This document shows positions 12,701-28,000 of a stretch of 64,000 nt of DNA, in pieces; the stretch's first letter is position 1, and each line of letters starts with the position of its first letter. The stretch covers positions 6,650,001 through 6,714,000 of the forward strand of contig NC_064447.1 in the NCBI RefSeq assembly GCF_023343835.1, read 5' to 3'. The translations under genes were made by a program, and so were the position numbers. The stretch is from Lagopus muta (lineage: Eukaryota; Chordata; Aves; Galliformes; Phasianidae). A model generated the notes under the pieces. That model worked only from the letters and a program-made list of their open reading frames with translations, searched no databases and was not told where the DNA came from.

Positions 12701-15700
12701 GAAAGGTCAAACGGTGCAAGGCCCATGCTTTTGCAAATCTTGTTACAGGAATGGGAATGAAAGAATAAGGCCATACCTCGAACACCTGTGGCATTGAAAA
12801 AAACTATGAAGGGTTTGCTCGAAGTTTACATGATGGATTATTTATTAAAAGCTAGATGTTCTAAAGCGTTTTCTAAGAAGCCAAAAGAAGACAGAAAGGA
12901 AACAAACAAACAAGTGAAAGTAGTCTGCAAAATCTTTAACAACTATGTATGCATGGAATATCATAAATAAAGAAAATTGGAGAGAACACCTAAACTTGAT
13001 CCTGCTTCCAAGACCTGCTGTGTTCCATGAACAACTTCATGCATGGAGCTTTAACAACACGCAAGACTTACCTGTCTACATTCATCAGTGCCCACTTCTG
13101 CAACGTGGCAAGGAAATTAAAGGCCATAATTACTGCTTTCACGTTGTAGGAAACTACTTCATTTCATTACTCGTTTGGCCTAGGTGTGGGCCAGCAGACA
13201 TAAGCCACAATCAGCTCCTGTTTTAAATCTGCCTGTGATAAAATCTACTAGCAACAGAGGTTCCCCAGCTGTTTCCAAGGCCCTCAGAGAAGTGCCTGCC
13301 TGCTCAGCCATGTAGCTGCTATTCAGCAGACAGCAGGAAGAAAAAAATACGCAGCCAGTAGCTCACAAAACAAGATACTGGTTTTACCTAGGTTGCCATC
13401 TCCAAAATCTGTACCACTCTCTGTATGGATTTGAGGGTCTGTGTAAAGATCTCCGACTCCCTGGATATCGACAATAATGAGTTGATGTCCTGAGCGCTCA
13501 AATGTGAAGTGACTGAAGGCCTGCAAAGAACACAGATGTCTGAGAAAACTCAGCCCTGAACTACCAAAACCAGCAACACTTCCTGTGACTGCTCAGAAAG
13601 TACAGATACTGTACTAGTGAAACAGACCTGGTAGGAGCGTCATGATGAAAGCAGTAAGAGACTAAGAGGATCTTACAGAGTTTTGTCCCTGCATAAGCCT
13701 GGCGTCACACAGATTATACTTGGGCATAAATTCTGGCTGACTGGCTCATGTGAAACCATGCAAGTCAATCAAGCTGGATTTTGCCCCTGATCTTAACCTG
13801 GAGGGCATAACAGAAACACTAGTAGTTTCTCATAAATTGTTTTACTAATTACTGCTACTCAGGCTGCATCAAAATACCCAACATCCTATGCAGTGGCTAA
13901 CTAAACATTATTTGATGGGGAAGAAGTAATTGCTTCCCAGGGTTCAAATGTGGATGAAAATTTCAGACATTTGCTGAATGCAAACAAGTATCAGCTGCCT
14001 CTGTGACACTGCTTCTCCAACCTGGCCCAACTCTAAGACGGGCTAACAGGGGTAGGGGTGAAGAGCAGCAAGAGAACGTGCTTTATTCCTCTTTCCAGTA
14101 CAGGAAATTCTGTTTCCCATGCAGTCTTGTCCCTCAGAGCTGCTAGGCAGAGGGAATAACCAGCAGCCAGCAAAGCCTGTGCACAATCACCTCTGCATAA
14201 ACATTCTGGCAGTGCCAGTGGATCTCCAAACTCTGCACCTCCTGGACACTGCTTCTGCCACCAGGAAAAGCCCCACCACATTATGCAAAAGGAAAACATG
14301 AGCATCCCCTGGAATTCTTCCACTACTGTGCCCACTGGGAGGCCCTCCAGAACAGCTGATCTGGCTCTATATTCATGTATCAGACAGTAAAATGTACATT
14401 TGTATGCTTTAAATGCTGTGTTCCAAGAATGAGGTATAAAAAGCCCTTTGGCAGAAAGCTGAGCCATTAGGATCTTCTGGGAAGGCCTCCAAAAAAGTAC
14501 TGCCAGGCCTGGGGGAGGTGACTGGTGGTGATAAACAAACACTTTCATTGCAGCAAATCTCACAGAACACTTTGTTCCCAAACTGTGAAAATTCAGCACT
14601 AACATAAATGTCCTGCTTACACTGAGCATCGCATAAATACCTTAAAAACAGGGGAAAATGAAACTAACATAACTCTCAACTCTCCATAAACACTCATTTG
14701 ATATGCTAATCACTTTGCATTCTTTGTAAAGTATTTTAAAAGCTCTGTGAACTACAAGAATTCCAATCGCTTGTAATCCATAGCTGTGTTGTTATAAGCA
14801 ATCTCAGATTCACCTACTCAGACACTGCAGCTGATAAAAAAGTTCTTAAGCACAAATGCAGATGATGTTTATTTGGTTGAATTAGATATCTGCCACCTCC
14901 TGTTGTGTATTACTCTGAGGTAATAGCAGACTACTTAGTTACTACTTACTACAAATTAAAGCCTGCCTTAACTCAGGAATTGTTTTACTGCCTTAACTCA
15001 GTAATTAATTAAAATTACAGGCATCAAAATCCTTAGAGGCAAAAGGCTTATGGCTCCCAAAGAGCATTAAACATGTTCAACTCCACTAAAAATCACCAGA
15101 CAGTGAAAAGCAAAAAAGAACTGCTCAGCACTGAAAAAGCAGGCCCCTGTTAAGGGGAGGAGATACTGCAAAAAGAGAAATTCATCTGGCATTGTACTGT
15201 AACGCCTGCAGTTTCCTTTCTTGGCAGTAACACTTCTGGACACAGCCAACAGACTGCTCCCAGCAGACTCTATGGAAAGTGTAACACAAAGCCTCACTTG
15301 CGGAGTGAGACGAATGTTGTCATCTCGCACAAATCCAGAATTTGAGTTGTATTTGATGTATTTGCCCTCAATGTAATGTTCCACGTGAAAGAGAGGCTTT
15401 CCGGGTCTGTTCTTCATTTCGATTATACAGGTCTGTACTATGTCCACCTAGGAAGGGAAGGAAAATAAACAGTGACTATCAGAATACTGTCTTCAGATCA
15501 ACGTGCGTGCGAATGCTCCAGCTGGGAACACTTTGCCAAATAATTGCCAAGATCTGTCTGTTTAACAGAGGGATGGAGGATAAGCCATTTGCTGCTTTGG
15601 CTATTGAAGGAATTTCATAAATTAAAAGCAGTCACTTCAAAACAGTTTGTTTCTGTAAAAAAAATCCTACTGAAAAATTCTTAGCAAATGTTGGCTATTT

Positions 15701-18700
15701 TATTTCTTTGGAGACTTTAGGAATGTGCTGCAAAGAGTCTGTGTCCAGATACCAAAACACACAGTAACCACTGCACAACTTGTAGATGTGCTTCTTCAAA
15801 GAAGAACTGAAGACTTTCTGCCATACAGATATTTCTGTATCTGGCCCACCTTATCTCTCTGCATCAGACACATTCCTAGCCCAGCATTCCTAGAACCCAG
15901 CATAACTCTCACTGTGATTACACCTTTCTCCCATGGCATTTAGAACTTGACTAGATTCTTCCCTGTGTCCTTCAACCTTTACCTCCTTTCGGTACTGCCA
16001 AACAGACAGTTATTAACCAACCCTTTTCTGGAATGCAACACATAGTCCACATAGTCAGAAGCGCTCACTAGTTTTTAGCTATCAAACTGTGAAACAACGA
16101 GGCACACATTTTGACCCAGGAGTCCTGTCCAATCTCACATCACAAGCAGCCTGTGGTAGAACCAAAAGCAGGACTCAAGGTGCCACAGAGCAAGGGCAGT
16201 GCCTTTCCAATCCTTTCTTCCTCTCAGTTGAAGCCACAGTAGCAGATTAAAGCTACAGCAGCAGCAGATTAAAGCAGTTTATGCACACTGATGCGTACCA
16301 CAGATGGCCAACAAACAGCAGCTACTGCCTGGGAATGCAGAACAGTGCAGCCCTTCATTCTTGCATCATAATTCTTGTCTTTCAAAAAGCAGATTGGTGC
16401 TGGAGGTGCTTTTGTGCAGGAATAAAAGACCAGCTTTGAATCTTATGCGTTTGTGCACATTCCTTGCAAAGAGAACAAAAGCTTTTCTCAATATCCTGAG
16501 CCTGGTCTGATGTTCCATCTACCTGGGAGCTGCACACAACTTAATGCTTTGCTCTTTACATATTGTACTGAGACACCTAAAGGAGAAGGAGTCACAGCAT
16601 CCAAATTATTTCACCAGTCCCCGGGTCCTGGAAGGGTTGTATCTGAACAGCTCCAGGTTCTCACTTCTTGATATCAATGCTAGAGAGGTATCCAACTAAG
16701 TGCACAAGACTTAAGCAACTACTTCACTGGAGCACTAACAGTTAAGTGCCTGCTGAAACTGCTGCTGGAAATACATACTGTGACATCTGGTTATCTGAAA
16801 AGCAGCTGGGTAAACACCAAAAAGAGCAAAGCAAACATCATTTGATTTTGGTGTTCAGTCAACACCTGAGAAAAGTCTGACATTGACAAAGTGCCTAATT
16901 TTGGGCAGCAGAAGGCAATTTTGGCAATTATTTCATTAAAACACAACTACCATGATGATGAAAGACAGCAAAAGACCATTCAGCAATTAAACATAATAGA
17001 CTGTGAACAACTAATCCCCCCTACATACATTTGCAAACTATCTAACAGAAGAGCAGGACTGAATTATTGCATAGCAAGACCTCTGGATGTACCTGCTTGG
17101 GTGGTTTGTGCCGGTTGTACTCTTCTCCCCAGAGCTTTGCTTCCATCTGAAGTCGGACATCCTCAAAATACACCTCCCTGCCTACGCTCTCTATGTACCG
17201 CTTGGCAACGTAGTTATAGGCAGCTTTCCAGTTCTGAGTGTGTAAGAAGTTGGACAACTTTTTCCTGGAAAATAAATCATGTTTGAATTTTAAAAGAAGT
17301 CATTTTAATTCAATCTTCCCCATTTCTTTGTCTCCACTGACAAAGTCAGGCCATGAGATCAGGATGACTTTCAGTCTGGAGTAAATCTTACATCGTGTAC
17401 CAGATAGATTATCTGAAAAGCAAAGCACAGGTGGGGAGAAAAGGAAAAACTAGCATTCCATATGAATGGCTGGGAGTCTTCTAAGCACGTGTTTCATGTG
17501 CCTGCTGCTACTTCTCTGAACTTACCACTTTCCTGACTTTTCTCCCACCATTCCCTCCCCCCCTCAAAAAAAAAATATCACAAAACACAGTATGAAGGAG
17601 TTTTACAGCCAACAATTATTTCATGTAGGAATGAACAAGGAGTGGCATTTCAAACAAGAAATGAGAGAAGACAAACCTCTCCTAAGAGAAGAGCAAAGTG
17701 CTGCTTTCTCAGCACACAAGGGTGATAACTGCTCAGTATCCTCTTCTCCAAGAAGGAGAACTGTAGATTACCCTTTTTGCCCTGACTCCAGCTTCTGTTG
17801 GAGTGCAAATCTCTAATCCACAGGTCCCTCAAGAGTGAAGAAAAAGACCTCCTATAGGGTTACACAGCCACTGTGACACAGGCCTTAGAAGGAAGGAGCA
17901 AGTGAGCTAAGAATTACAGACAGAATTTGAAACCTGTCCAGATCTCTTAAGAAACAAACTTTGCTGTATAAAACATTTTATGTGCTCTTCTAAAGCCAAC
18001 ACTCCCTGAAGTTTATTGAACTAAGCACAGCTAATGCCATCACTGTAATGATGAAAGACCTGCATAAATCTACAGAACTCCAGATGGGAATTATCAGTGC
18101 ACCACTGAGATTTATAGACTATTTAGGACCAGGAAGATGACACATAAATTACATTTTCTTTGTGCAATAGGTTAAGCTGCAAAGATAAATCTGTTCCTGT
18201 CTCTACTCAAGATATTCCCTAATGTGAAACTCGGTCATTCAGAAACAAAAACTAAAAGCAGAGTGAGCAGATCAAGATTTGTTACTTCCTAGGCTTCTCT
18301 ACTGCTTATCTACGTGGCTCTGCAAGCATGGAGCCACCAGCATGAATCCATTCCAAAACAATGAAGAACTGAATGACTGAGGGGTTACTCTGCCCCTTTT
18401 TCCTGAAGTTCAAAACAGCATGCTTTTGATATTCAGAAGTTTCTCTTCCCAGAAATGAAACCAGACATGAAATACAGTCTCTTTAGATCCTGCAGCTGGA
18501 AAGTGGAGAGAAGAACCTAAAAGTGCACATGTACATTCTCCAGGAAAGTCATATCCAGAACCTGAATGAACAGGGTACTTTTCTAGGACAGACTCATTTA
18601 CAGGTAGGTGCTGATGCCCATAGACATATTTCCTAATATTCAGAAGACAACAAAAAAGTTCCTTTTGCCTTTCCTCACACTTCACTGTTCTGGAATGAAC

Positions 18701-21700
18701 AACTGCTAATGTTCAAGCTCTGTCTTACTCAGAACAAGATGTCTGGTACCCGTGATCCAAAGGAAACTCTGGGAGGACAGCCTTCTTTACTAAAGAAGGC
18801 CTTTTAGGTTGAGATCACATGAACTCAGCTATTCTTCTCCTTTTTTCTGTGCCCAAATATGGGCCTGGAGATGGCCTTCAGACTGCACACCAAATTTAGA
18901 GATAATATGGCATACTTAGAACCCAATAAAAATGAAACAAAGCTGCTGCTTCTGTATTTTTATGAATATTTTGCCTCCAAGAGATGGTGGAAATAGCATG
19001 AATTTATGAACTGCTAACTGACAGTATAACTTGCTGGAGCCAGGCACAACTGCATGTTATCCATGCCACTGTGGTTACAGTAAAGGCTGTGGGTTGGCTT
19101 TCTAAAGCAAGCTCAGTGGATACATGCATCACACTTACTTAAGAGAATGATCTGCTTTGTGAATCCCACTCCGTGTGCTGTGGCTGAAGTTGCATAAATA
19201 GGAGTAAACCCCTCAGCTACACCTTTTAGAAAAGCAAAGTGGGGAGCTGCACTTCGCTTAGATGCCCCATTTGTGAGAAACTCCAGTCACCACAGAAGAA
19301 AATACTGCAGTAAAGATAAAGCTAGCGAACACTTACGTTCTGAAACATTCTCGCATTGCTCCACGGCCAAAGGGCTGGGGAAAAGGAAAAAACAAACCTG
19401 TCACTGTCATTTTCACAAAGTTCATTTCTAACCAGTAAGAGACACAACAATGCCCTCCTCCCCCTTATACCCTGGAAAAAGTAGTTCTCAGATAGGCTCT
19501 ATAGCATACCCATACCCACAAGGAAAACTGAAAACCCACCATCCACTTGAGGCAGTAATCTGGGAAAAAGAAACAGAGCAAGGTGATTCCAACTCATCGC
19601 TAATCATATGATTTAGCTACCAAGTGACAGCAGCTTCTACCCTCACATACTGAACATAAGTAGGCCTACTGCCAGGCAGAGATGAGGCCAGCAGGAAATG
19701 GGAGGGCTGAAATGGGAGAGATCTCTGGGAAAGAAACAAATGCCTCTTACAGTGCTGACGGGGAAGGTCTGATTCCACGTTCTACTGTTCTGGGAAGAAA
19801 AGTGTGCTGGGATACCAAAACATAATGCATGAGCCAGAATAGAAAAGAAAGGAGAAAAGAAGCATCAAAGCTTTTATGTGAAAAAAAAATCCTGCTGCCA
19901 TTAGTCAGTAATAAGAAGGACACAATAAATTTGAGTGCAGACACAATAAACATGAAGGGCAGTGTGATCTTACTTGTGAAGCCATCTTGATGAGAACTTC
20001 ATCTTCAACCCAGTCCCCAGTAACTGCATTGTACCTGCAAAACCAGAAGTTGTGCTTCTTAAAAGTAACGCAGAACAAACCAAAATCTTCCCATTTTCAC
20101 CACCTATGCTTCCTCATCTCTAATTAATTGCTTGAAAGGCCTGCTGCCATCCAGTATCACTTCCAGTCCTCCTACCATGCTCCTGCCCTCCTTCCATGGT
20201 TAGTCCTTCAAGTGAGAAAGAAGAAATTTATCCCTCTTCAAATGGACACTGAATCCTATGGATAATAAACAGACTCTGCTACCAAAGCTCGAGTTTTGCA
20301 ACAATATAAAATAGGCCTCATCTGCTTTGGTAGTAAATCTCCTCTGTGATGCCTAGGCAGCTCACTGGGGGCACAAAGAGCCCTACCAACTCTACAGGCT
20401 ATGGCTGTGACAAGCAGAGGGGCGTAACACTGCATCACAAGAGAAGCAAGTCTCTGCACAACCCCATGGCAATATGAACCATGACTCCAGTTTCTCCTCA
20501 TCCCCCTTAACTCCCAGTACAGTAAAACCAAACTGAAAACCAAAGGAGCTGAGTCACCAACACAAGATTATTTCCAGCCTGACTCCCCAGCCCTGCACCA
20601 AGTATTTCATGCATGTATACACTTCAGTTCCCATTACATATTCTGTACCGCCCCTGTTTGCAGCAGGCAAAAGAGTTAGAAACAGAAATACTCGAGTCAT
20701 CTCTTTTCCATGGGATATTTAAGCAGCCCTAAACCTGTGTGCAAACTGTTTCAGGACTGAAATAGTGTGGCAGATCAGGACCAGATGCAGTCTGTGGAGA
20801 AAGACAGTGCAGAGTGACAACATCATGTGATGGGAAGGGAGGCCTCCCCAAACACTGATGCTCAGGGGTAATTAGCTGGCCTCTACCTCCTACCCATTCC
20901 TCCTAGAAACCTGTGTCAGTGGGGTAAACGTTTTGGCAAAGCCTGTGCTAAAGCACTGAGAATAGCTCACAAGGCCAGACTGGGTTTCAGCACGTACACC
21001 ACGCTGAGCTATTCTGGGCTTTGTAAGGATGTGAATTCCAGCCACACGCAGCAATACTGCACAGATAAGCAACACTGAAACTGTTACTTTGGGAAAGGCA
21101 CGGAATGTAGTTTTTTTTCCTAAGTTATTTAAGTAACTTGCAATATAGATATAAAATACTATGAAAAAACTCTCCTTTATTGGAATTTATTTCCTTATTA
21201 GATTAAGTTTACAGAATTAATAAGACGATCAGAAAATACTTGTTTCCTATCTGTACGGTGAAACTGCTTAGGTGGTAGAGGGAAAAGAACAAGATAGTGG
21301 TTTGCTGAAAGGTTTAATTGTCTGACTGCATGCAGTGTTTATGTACTGCTGGGAGATTCAGTTAAGACACACTCATTTTGGACACTACTGAAAGGTCTTC
21401 AGCCATGTAATTACACGCACTCTATACCACACCAACACAGCCCTTGCTTAAGACATCAGATTCTGTTTCATTCCAGCGTTAAGAGCAAAAAACCCCCAGA
21501 CCTGTAGCGAGTGCCGTGTTCTGTCTCGATGTCCTCAAGATGAAATTCTGCCCAAGGATCAGGCATGTGCTTAGCTTTCTCAATAGCATGTTTCCAGGTT
21601 TCCTGAAGGAGTTGCAAACCAGTAAATTATTTACAGTCAGCAGCAGCCCATGAGAAGGGCATTTTCTAGAGAACGCAGGGATCTCAGTGTTACAAGGAGG

Positions 21701-24700
21701 TGCAGCTGCACAGCTCCCCAAAGCACTGCTGACAGCGGGAGCAAGATATGGCAGACTTCCTCCATCATTTTATTTCCCTTTTTTCTGTATTTGGTACAGA
21801 AGATCACCCTGATATTTTATAGTTTCAACTATTATGAAGTAGGTCAGAAATACACTGCATCAGGTTTCATTTCAATTCCTACCATCAGAAAGTTACTGAG
21901 AACAGGTAATCTGGTATAGTATACACCAAATAGAACTAGCAAAAATTACTGGCAAACATCCCTCATATAGAATATAAATAACAATGCCACACCTAAATGA
22001 TATGAATTCCCTTCTGCTTTTCTATCTTTCTGTAACTAAAAGCACTTGCTGGCAGTATAAGCATTAAAAGAGCATTAGCAATAGAGCAATATGAAGGAGG
22101 AAAAACAGTGTGATAATCACCAAAGCCTGCAAACTGTGCTCAGTGTAAGAAACCAGAAATCGGCATGTTGTAAAAAATAGATTATCATAACAATTCCAGA
22201 CTAGTGACTATTTCAATCCCCACCAACTCACCTGCAAAAGCTGAAAGGAATTTGCTGGAATTTAACATCTTGCTCTGCCAGCTCTATCAAATTAATTTCT
22301 CTCAACACTTTTATTACTCTTTTTATATTGTAATGCTCCTAAAGAACTGGAGCCACGATCCTGTAATGCCTTCTGCTAGGTGAGCAGGAGAAAGGGATGC
22401 TCTGCTCCCTTGGTCAAACAGCACCTCTGTAAGTGAGGAAATACCAGCCTCAAAGACTTTGATACTGCCTCTGAGACCCAATTTCAAATATGCAGAAACA
22501 ATTATAATTTTTACAATTTTATTTTTCCACTTCATATTTAAATCTCAGCCAAAACTTTAAAAAATGCTGTATAAAATTATTTCAGCAATGATATCAAGAA
22601 GTATGGCCGTGTTTATTTAGGCAGTAAATCAGCACACTCTAAAAATTCAAGTATGTCCTTTTCCACCAAGAAAACCATGAAATGAACACAAAACTATAGT
22701 AAATAAAGTAAGGTTAAAAGACTCAGTGAGAAAAAAATCTTTCTGCATGTTTTTTAGCAAAAATGCTGTTGCCTCAGATCATGTGATGATGCACATTTCA
22801 TACAGGCCTGGGCACACCTAACTGTGTATGCAAAGCATAAGCAGGGACAGACACAAGAATTAGGTGGTCCCTTACCTACCTCAAACCATTTTCAAGTAGG
22901 GTGCCTCTCTAAAAGGTGATGTGTCCACGATACATAGAAATGATTTAAACAAATGAGTTTTGTGCTTGATCTTGCGAGGTGCTCTGCATACAGCTCTGTT
23001 CTAATCTTCAAATGAACAGCAAGTTGGATGTTGTGTAAATGTACTGAGTGCTGTTTTCCTCCAGCATATGGCTGCCATGCAGACCAAGCAGACATCTTGC
23101 TACTATTCTGTTGTTGCCCACAGTAGGAAATACAGTGAAGAAACAACTGCAGAGGCATGCTTTAAAGGAAATGCTAATTCAGGGCAGAGAACAACAGGTG
23201 AGTACTGTTTCACTGAACAGCTATCTTGATCACATATGGGCTGAGGCAAGCAGTTCTTTCAGCAAAAAATAAATCATGAACAAAAACAGTCACAGAAGGG
23301 GAAAAAAGGACAAAAAAAGTTATGCATCTATTAGATACGGTGTTCACATTGTTTTAACCTACCCGACTACGGTCAACCACAGAGCCGTGCTTAGAGCGAT
23401 GCTGTGTGTCACTCTATAGGACGCATAGAGACATGAAAGTAGGAAAACACAGGTGATAAGTCAATTGATTGACAAATAGCCTCCTCTCTGTTAATTAAAA
23501 AGAAGTTTTTTCCACTTAAAAGCCGCTCTTAGACTGAATCCCTCATTTAAGTTAATTCTTAGAACATCTGTCAACAAACCTGTTCAAGTTGGCAATTTTT
23601 TCAAACAGGAGTTAAGAGTCTTGCTCAGTACCTAGCAAATTAATCACTGCTGAGGGCTGTCTAAAGGCACAGCACTGGCAGTAACTGTTCCATCTCTGCA
23701 GTTCCTTAGCAATGCCCCACGCTGCCAGCAGCTCTGGTGGAGGTTATAAGGTGCTGTCAGCCCCAGCTGGCTGCTTCGTTCTGTCAGAAGTCACCATTTC
23801 TGTGACTTCAGCAATGTTTGGAGAGCTGCCTGCTCCACATCTGATCACGTTTTATCTGTGCTAGAGCCAAGATACCAAAGCAGGCCTTGCAAAGCCCAAA
23901 GCACAGCACACGTATTCTGCTCTCCCTACTGCAGGACATAAGCTTACAGCAGAAGCAGCACAATAGCTTAGGAAAGAGGAAATTAATGCAGTTTAAATCC
24001 TTATCAGTTTTATCTCTGGCCACGTGACTCAGAACTCCCACACATATGCAAACCCAGGGGCAGGTTTTTACTACAAAACTAATTACAGACCAATCTCCCC
24101 ACAGGTCTTAACTTGTCTAGCCCGGCACACATTAAGATCTGTTCCATTGTCTATACTAAATGTTTTACTCCTCACATTCTTTAGAAGATGTACATTCTAA
24201 TGGCTTCTCCTAACTAGCTTTCGCAAAAACCTTACTGCAGACAAAATGGTTTCACTTTTGATGGATTATCTGTCAGCTGACCTACATAAAGCCTCTGGTA
24301 TCTCTGCAGAAACAAAGCATGCATTAGGCATAACTGAGATTTCAGAGTATCTATTAAATAAACAACGTTAACATTTTAGTAAAGGGTGCATGAATAAAAC
24401 TCTAAACCTTAGTCTAGAGAAAATCCGAGGGCCGTTCCAGTTGAGCATGAGCAGTGCATGCTACGGGTATCCAACCATGCAGTGCCTGTCACTTCTGGTT
24501 TTGAGGCTTTGTCTCCTGGGGATTCCCCCCCTGTCCTAAGAGGGACAGTCTGCAGTTCAGTGGCAGACCACCTGCTTCATGGAATTAACTGCAGGTCTGG
24601 AGACAACAGACTTGCATGTTTTACTGAAAAGTATTAGTTTAAAGAAACAAAGCAGTTACAGAACATTTCCCTCTCATGCCACCTATGCAAAATCCAAACC

Positions 24701-24973
24701 TTACTGAAGGCTGCAGCCAGTACTTACCTTGTAGTTAAAGGAGTTTCTAGGAGAAGAGCTAGAACTGTACTGCTCGGTTTTGGCTAAGTTGCTATAATAA
24801 CTGTCAACTTTACTACTGGCAGACTTGTTAGAAACTGGATCATCAGTTATTGGGCAGATGTAATAGTTGTCTTCATCATCACTGTCTGCATCCAGGTAAT
24901 TTCCAGAGGTCACTTCGGTCAATCTAGCATTATCAATCCCTTCCATACGGAAGATAAGGTCCTCGTCGGCCAT
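6726..24973 (-). CDS. EEF2K: Eukaryotic elongation factor 2 kinase (alpha-kinase), complete, 17 coding exons, 725 aa
   Basis: Phosphorylates and inactivates eEF2, slowing translation elongation in the cytosol; needs calmodulin. Coding exons (5' to 3'): 24728-24973, 21502-21602, 19974-20034, 19337-19374, 17093-17264, 15298-15447, 13388-13520, 12658-12785, 11837-12038, 11538-11605, 10724-10801, 9830-9892, 9097-9231, 8542-8730, 8032-8156, 7484-7662, 6726-6835. All junctions are GT-AG and phases agree; the total is 2178 nt, so 725 residues. The start ATG gives [12 protein letters not shown], as in mammals. Visible parts: CaM-binding segment at about 82-100 with W85 ([15 protein letters not shown]); ATP lysine K170 in NYVAKRY; catalytic D274 and D284 ([12 protein letters not shown]); zinc ligands H260, H312, C314, C318; T348 in the regulatory loop; S366; DSGYPS degron; C-terminal Sel1-like repeats ending [10 protein letters not shown]. 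Odd: the Ser359-Pro motif is lost. Residue numbers are by comparison with human EEF2K from memory. Confidence 0.97.
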
Positions 24974-25052
24974 GGCTGTGGGAGGGCACTTTAACTCCTG
25001 CACTGAGGGAAGCAGCCACTGTTCCAACGCACATGCAGGCAGAGGGGAGAAC
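24974..25052 (-). other. EEF2K: EEF2K 5' UTR part of the first coding exon
   Basis: The acceptor ending ...tctctctcatccag lies just above 25052, behind a long pyrimidine tract (minus strand). The exon then runs 79 nt before the start ATG at 24971-24973. So the start codon lies in exon 2 and the promoter is further upstream, which fits the CpG island near 30 kb. Confidence 0.75.
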
Positions 25053-28000
25053 CTGGATGAGAGAGAGAAGGAAAAAAAATGGAATGAGCCATTATTCAAA
25101 GAACAACCCTACTGGAACTGCTCACTGGCCAATAAATAAATACGATCTGCATTTGGCTGTATAAAAGCGAGCCCTGAGTACCTGTGTAAGGTTTTCAACT
25201 CCTCAGTGCTAGATCTGGGTTTGCAGAAGGTAGAGGCCTCTGGGAAGGCTGTTTTAAAATGGCTAGAGGACTGCCAAAGAAAGATCAGCAGGCAATGTAA
25301 CCCCGTGAGACTGCAGGGACTGCACACCGCCCGCTGCTGCTGTTTGCTCACATTCCCAGCTCATCCCCTGCGTGTTTTTACCCTTCACCATCTGACAAGT
25401 GGAGTTTCACAGCACTGATCTTCAGAACTCAAGGGAGCTGCGCCTCACACATTACATGGCTGAGTCCTCATTTTTTAGGACAACTCTTACTAAGGATATT
25501 GAATATAAAATTAACATACAAAATTAATAGCCAAAGGAGTTTGAAAGGATTACTGGGACAAGACAGAAAATTGCCCACAGCCCTGCCAAGACTTAAGCAG
25601 GCATTAGCTCCTACCCACCAAATGGCCCGAAGGGTGAAGCACATTGCCAGGACAGGACAACCCTGGGAGGACAAAGCACAGAGGAGGCCAAGGAGGGGGT
25701 GCCTGGCATTGAACCCCACTGCTGCCAAATGCAGTGCAGGTCTGGCAGTCTTCTGTGCAGCCCACCATAGCAACCTCGTGTACACATATCTCCGTTCACC
25801 AAAATAAGGGCTTCCAAATGACATGAGGAGCAAAGGGTAAAAGGAAAGCAGTAACTTACTCTGGAAAGCCTACAAGAACAGATCCCACTGCATTTTCTTT
25901 TATTTGAAAGGTACAGATAAATCCAGCTGCTTACATGATGATCAATAGCAATTGGTATATGGCAAAAAACGTATTACATTTTGAAGGCTTACAATTGATT
26001 TAAATTCACCATAGCAATGCAATTACCCTGCCAGTGCTCCCAATACCTCCACAGCTCCCTACCACAACATCAGAGCCTTCCTCCCCACTTGGCTCAATCC
26101 TTTCTAATGATTTGCATTATTTTAACAACCCAGATAACTGCAATCAGTGGAGCAGAGGATTGTTTGAAGCACATTTCCAAAAACCCTGTGGAGAGAGCAG
26201 AGCCCATCACCACTGGAGCTGGGCACCAGCCTGCAGTAAATGCCACGGTCCTAAAGTTCATCCTCTGCCTCGTACAGATCAGGCAGCAGCTAGAATTACA
26301 GCTGAGCTATTTCCATCACATAGAGCTTACATGAAAAAACACTGTCCTGGATTAATGGTTCTTGTGCTTAACAAAAAGAGACAGCTCCGTAACCTCAGCT
26401 TTTTAGTAGCTCCCTGGACTGTAAGAGAAAAGAATAGGGAAGGTTTGGCTTCCCCTGGGGCCAAAATGAACTAAGCAAAATGAAAGTTTAAAAGATAAAA
26501 AATAAAATCAGATATGCAACAACGGCAGAACACACTCACTAAAATATGCTCTAGTTTTTCTAAGTCCGGGAGGTGACTTGTTGTATTTAGATAAGGCCTT
26601 TTGACACATTAAGCAGTGTTAAAGACCGCAGGGAGTTCCACAGCAGTACCAGAGGAGCCGCCCTGCAGCACGGCCCACCTTCCCAGTTACTGATGTCACT
26701 TTCAGTGAGACAGAGCATTTGGGATGCACAGCTCCACTGGTGCAACAGCCACGTAATATAAAAAAGGCGAGGTGAGTCATGAACGTGTTTTTTCCTGGAG
26801 CTCAGGTTCCACCCCAGCCATCTCACCACGGCTCCATGCCCAGCAGCCTCTGCCCATGCAGTGGCGATGATTCATCAGGACCGAACACAAGCGCTGCCTG
26901 CAGCTCACACGCTGCCGGCCACACGATGTGCATGGCACCATTCTGGGGAAGGAGGAGGTGGCCACTTTGCAGACCTGTCACATCTTCCCTTCCACAGTAT
27001 GGCTTCAGCCAAGCAGATTCCAGCACACGGAGGTGATGGCTGCAGGCCCTGCAGTGCTGCAGCAGAGCACCTTCCATGCAAGCGTTCGTTTCCGTCCATC
27101 TCCTGCAGCACAGCCACATTCACATGTTGGGATGGGTACCCTGCTTCCCAGGGAGTATTGTGCCCAGGCTTTGCATTGCTTCTCTTCACCCCAGGCTCCA
27201 GGTGATCTCAGCACAAGTGCCCTTTCACCTTCACTCCTGCTCTTTTCCACTCATGCTACCAAGCACATATCCATGGGGCTGCTGAGATATTGAGGACAGC
27301 ATGAACAGCCAGACTGGGCCACTGCCATGGTTCATCTAATGCCAGTGAAACCATCTCTCTGCCATGCACATTTGCTATTTGTCTCCTCTGTCAAGAGCGC
27401 AACATACAGCCGATTGCTCCTGGACTCCCTCCTGGTCTCCCCACTGCCATTCAGCACTGAGGTTGCAGCCAAACTGACCACAGCTGAACTGACAGGCGAG
27501 AACAACTCTGCTCATAGGAGCGCCAGAGGCCTGGCCACAAGCCTGTGGGCACAGCACGGCGCTGCTGCCTCCGCACAGCCTGCACACAGCAAGGCCCTGC
27601 AGGAGGGCCAGGCACTGCCTGACTCCACTGGGCATCTTCCTCCTTAAAAAGAACACTGCAGATTTACAAACGTCAGCATAGCTGTTAAACCTCCATCAGG
27701 GATTAAGGGTGCTCCCTGTGAAGTGAGCAGAGCCCAGCAGCACGCACTGCCAGGCCCCTGTATCAGTGACCATGTCCTCTGCCTCCTACACTGCCACAGC
27801 TGTCTCAGCACTTCAGCTTTAATTACTCACATCTCTCTGCCGCATGAGGAATAAGAAGGATGAGATGACTGCAATAATCACCCAAACCTTCATACAAATT
27901 TTGCTGGCTCTTCAGATGGATACTGTGCATATACTGCAGTCAGGCCTGCCTGTTTTGTTGTCAATTTGAAGGCAAAAGTAAACCGTGCAGAGCAGCACAT

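Noticed and set aside
14033-14629. 198-codon minus-strand open frame in EEF2K intron 6
   Set aside because: Sense to EEF2K but no splice signals link it to the gene and no recognisable homology; compatible with chance.
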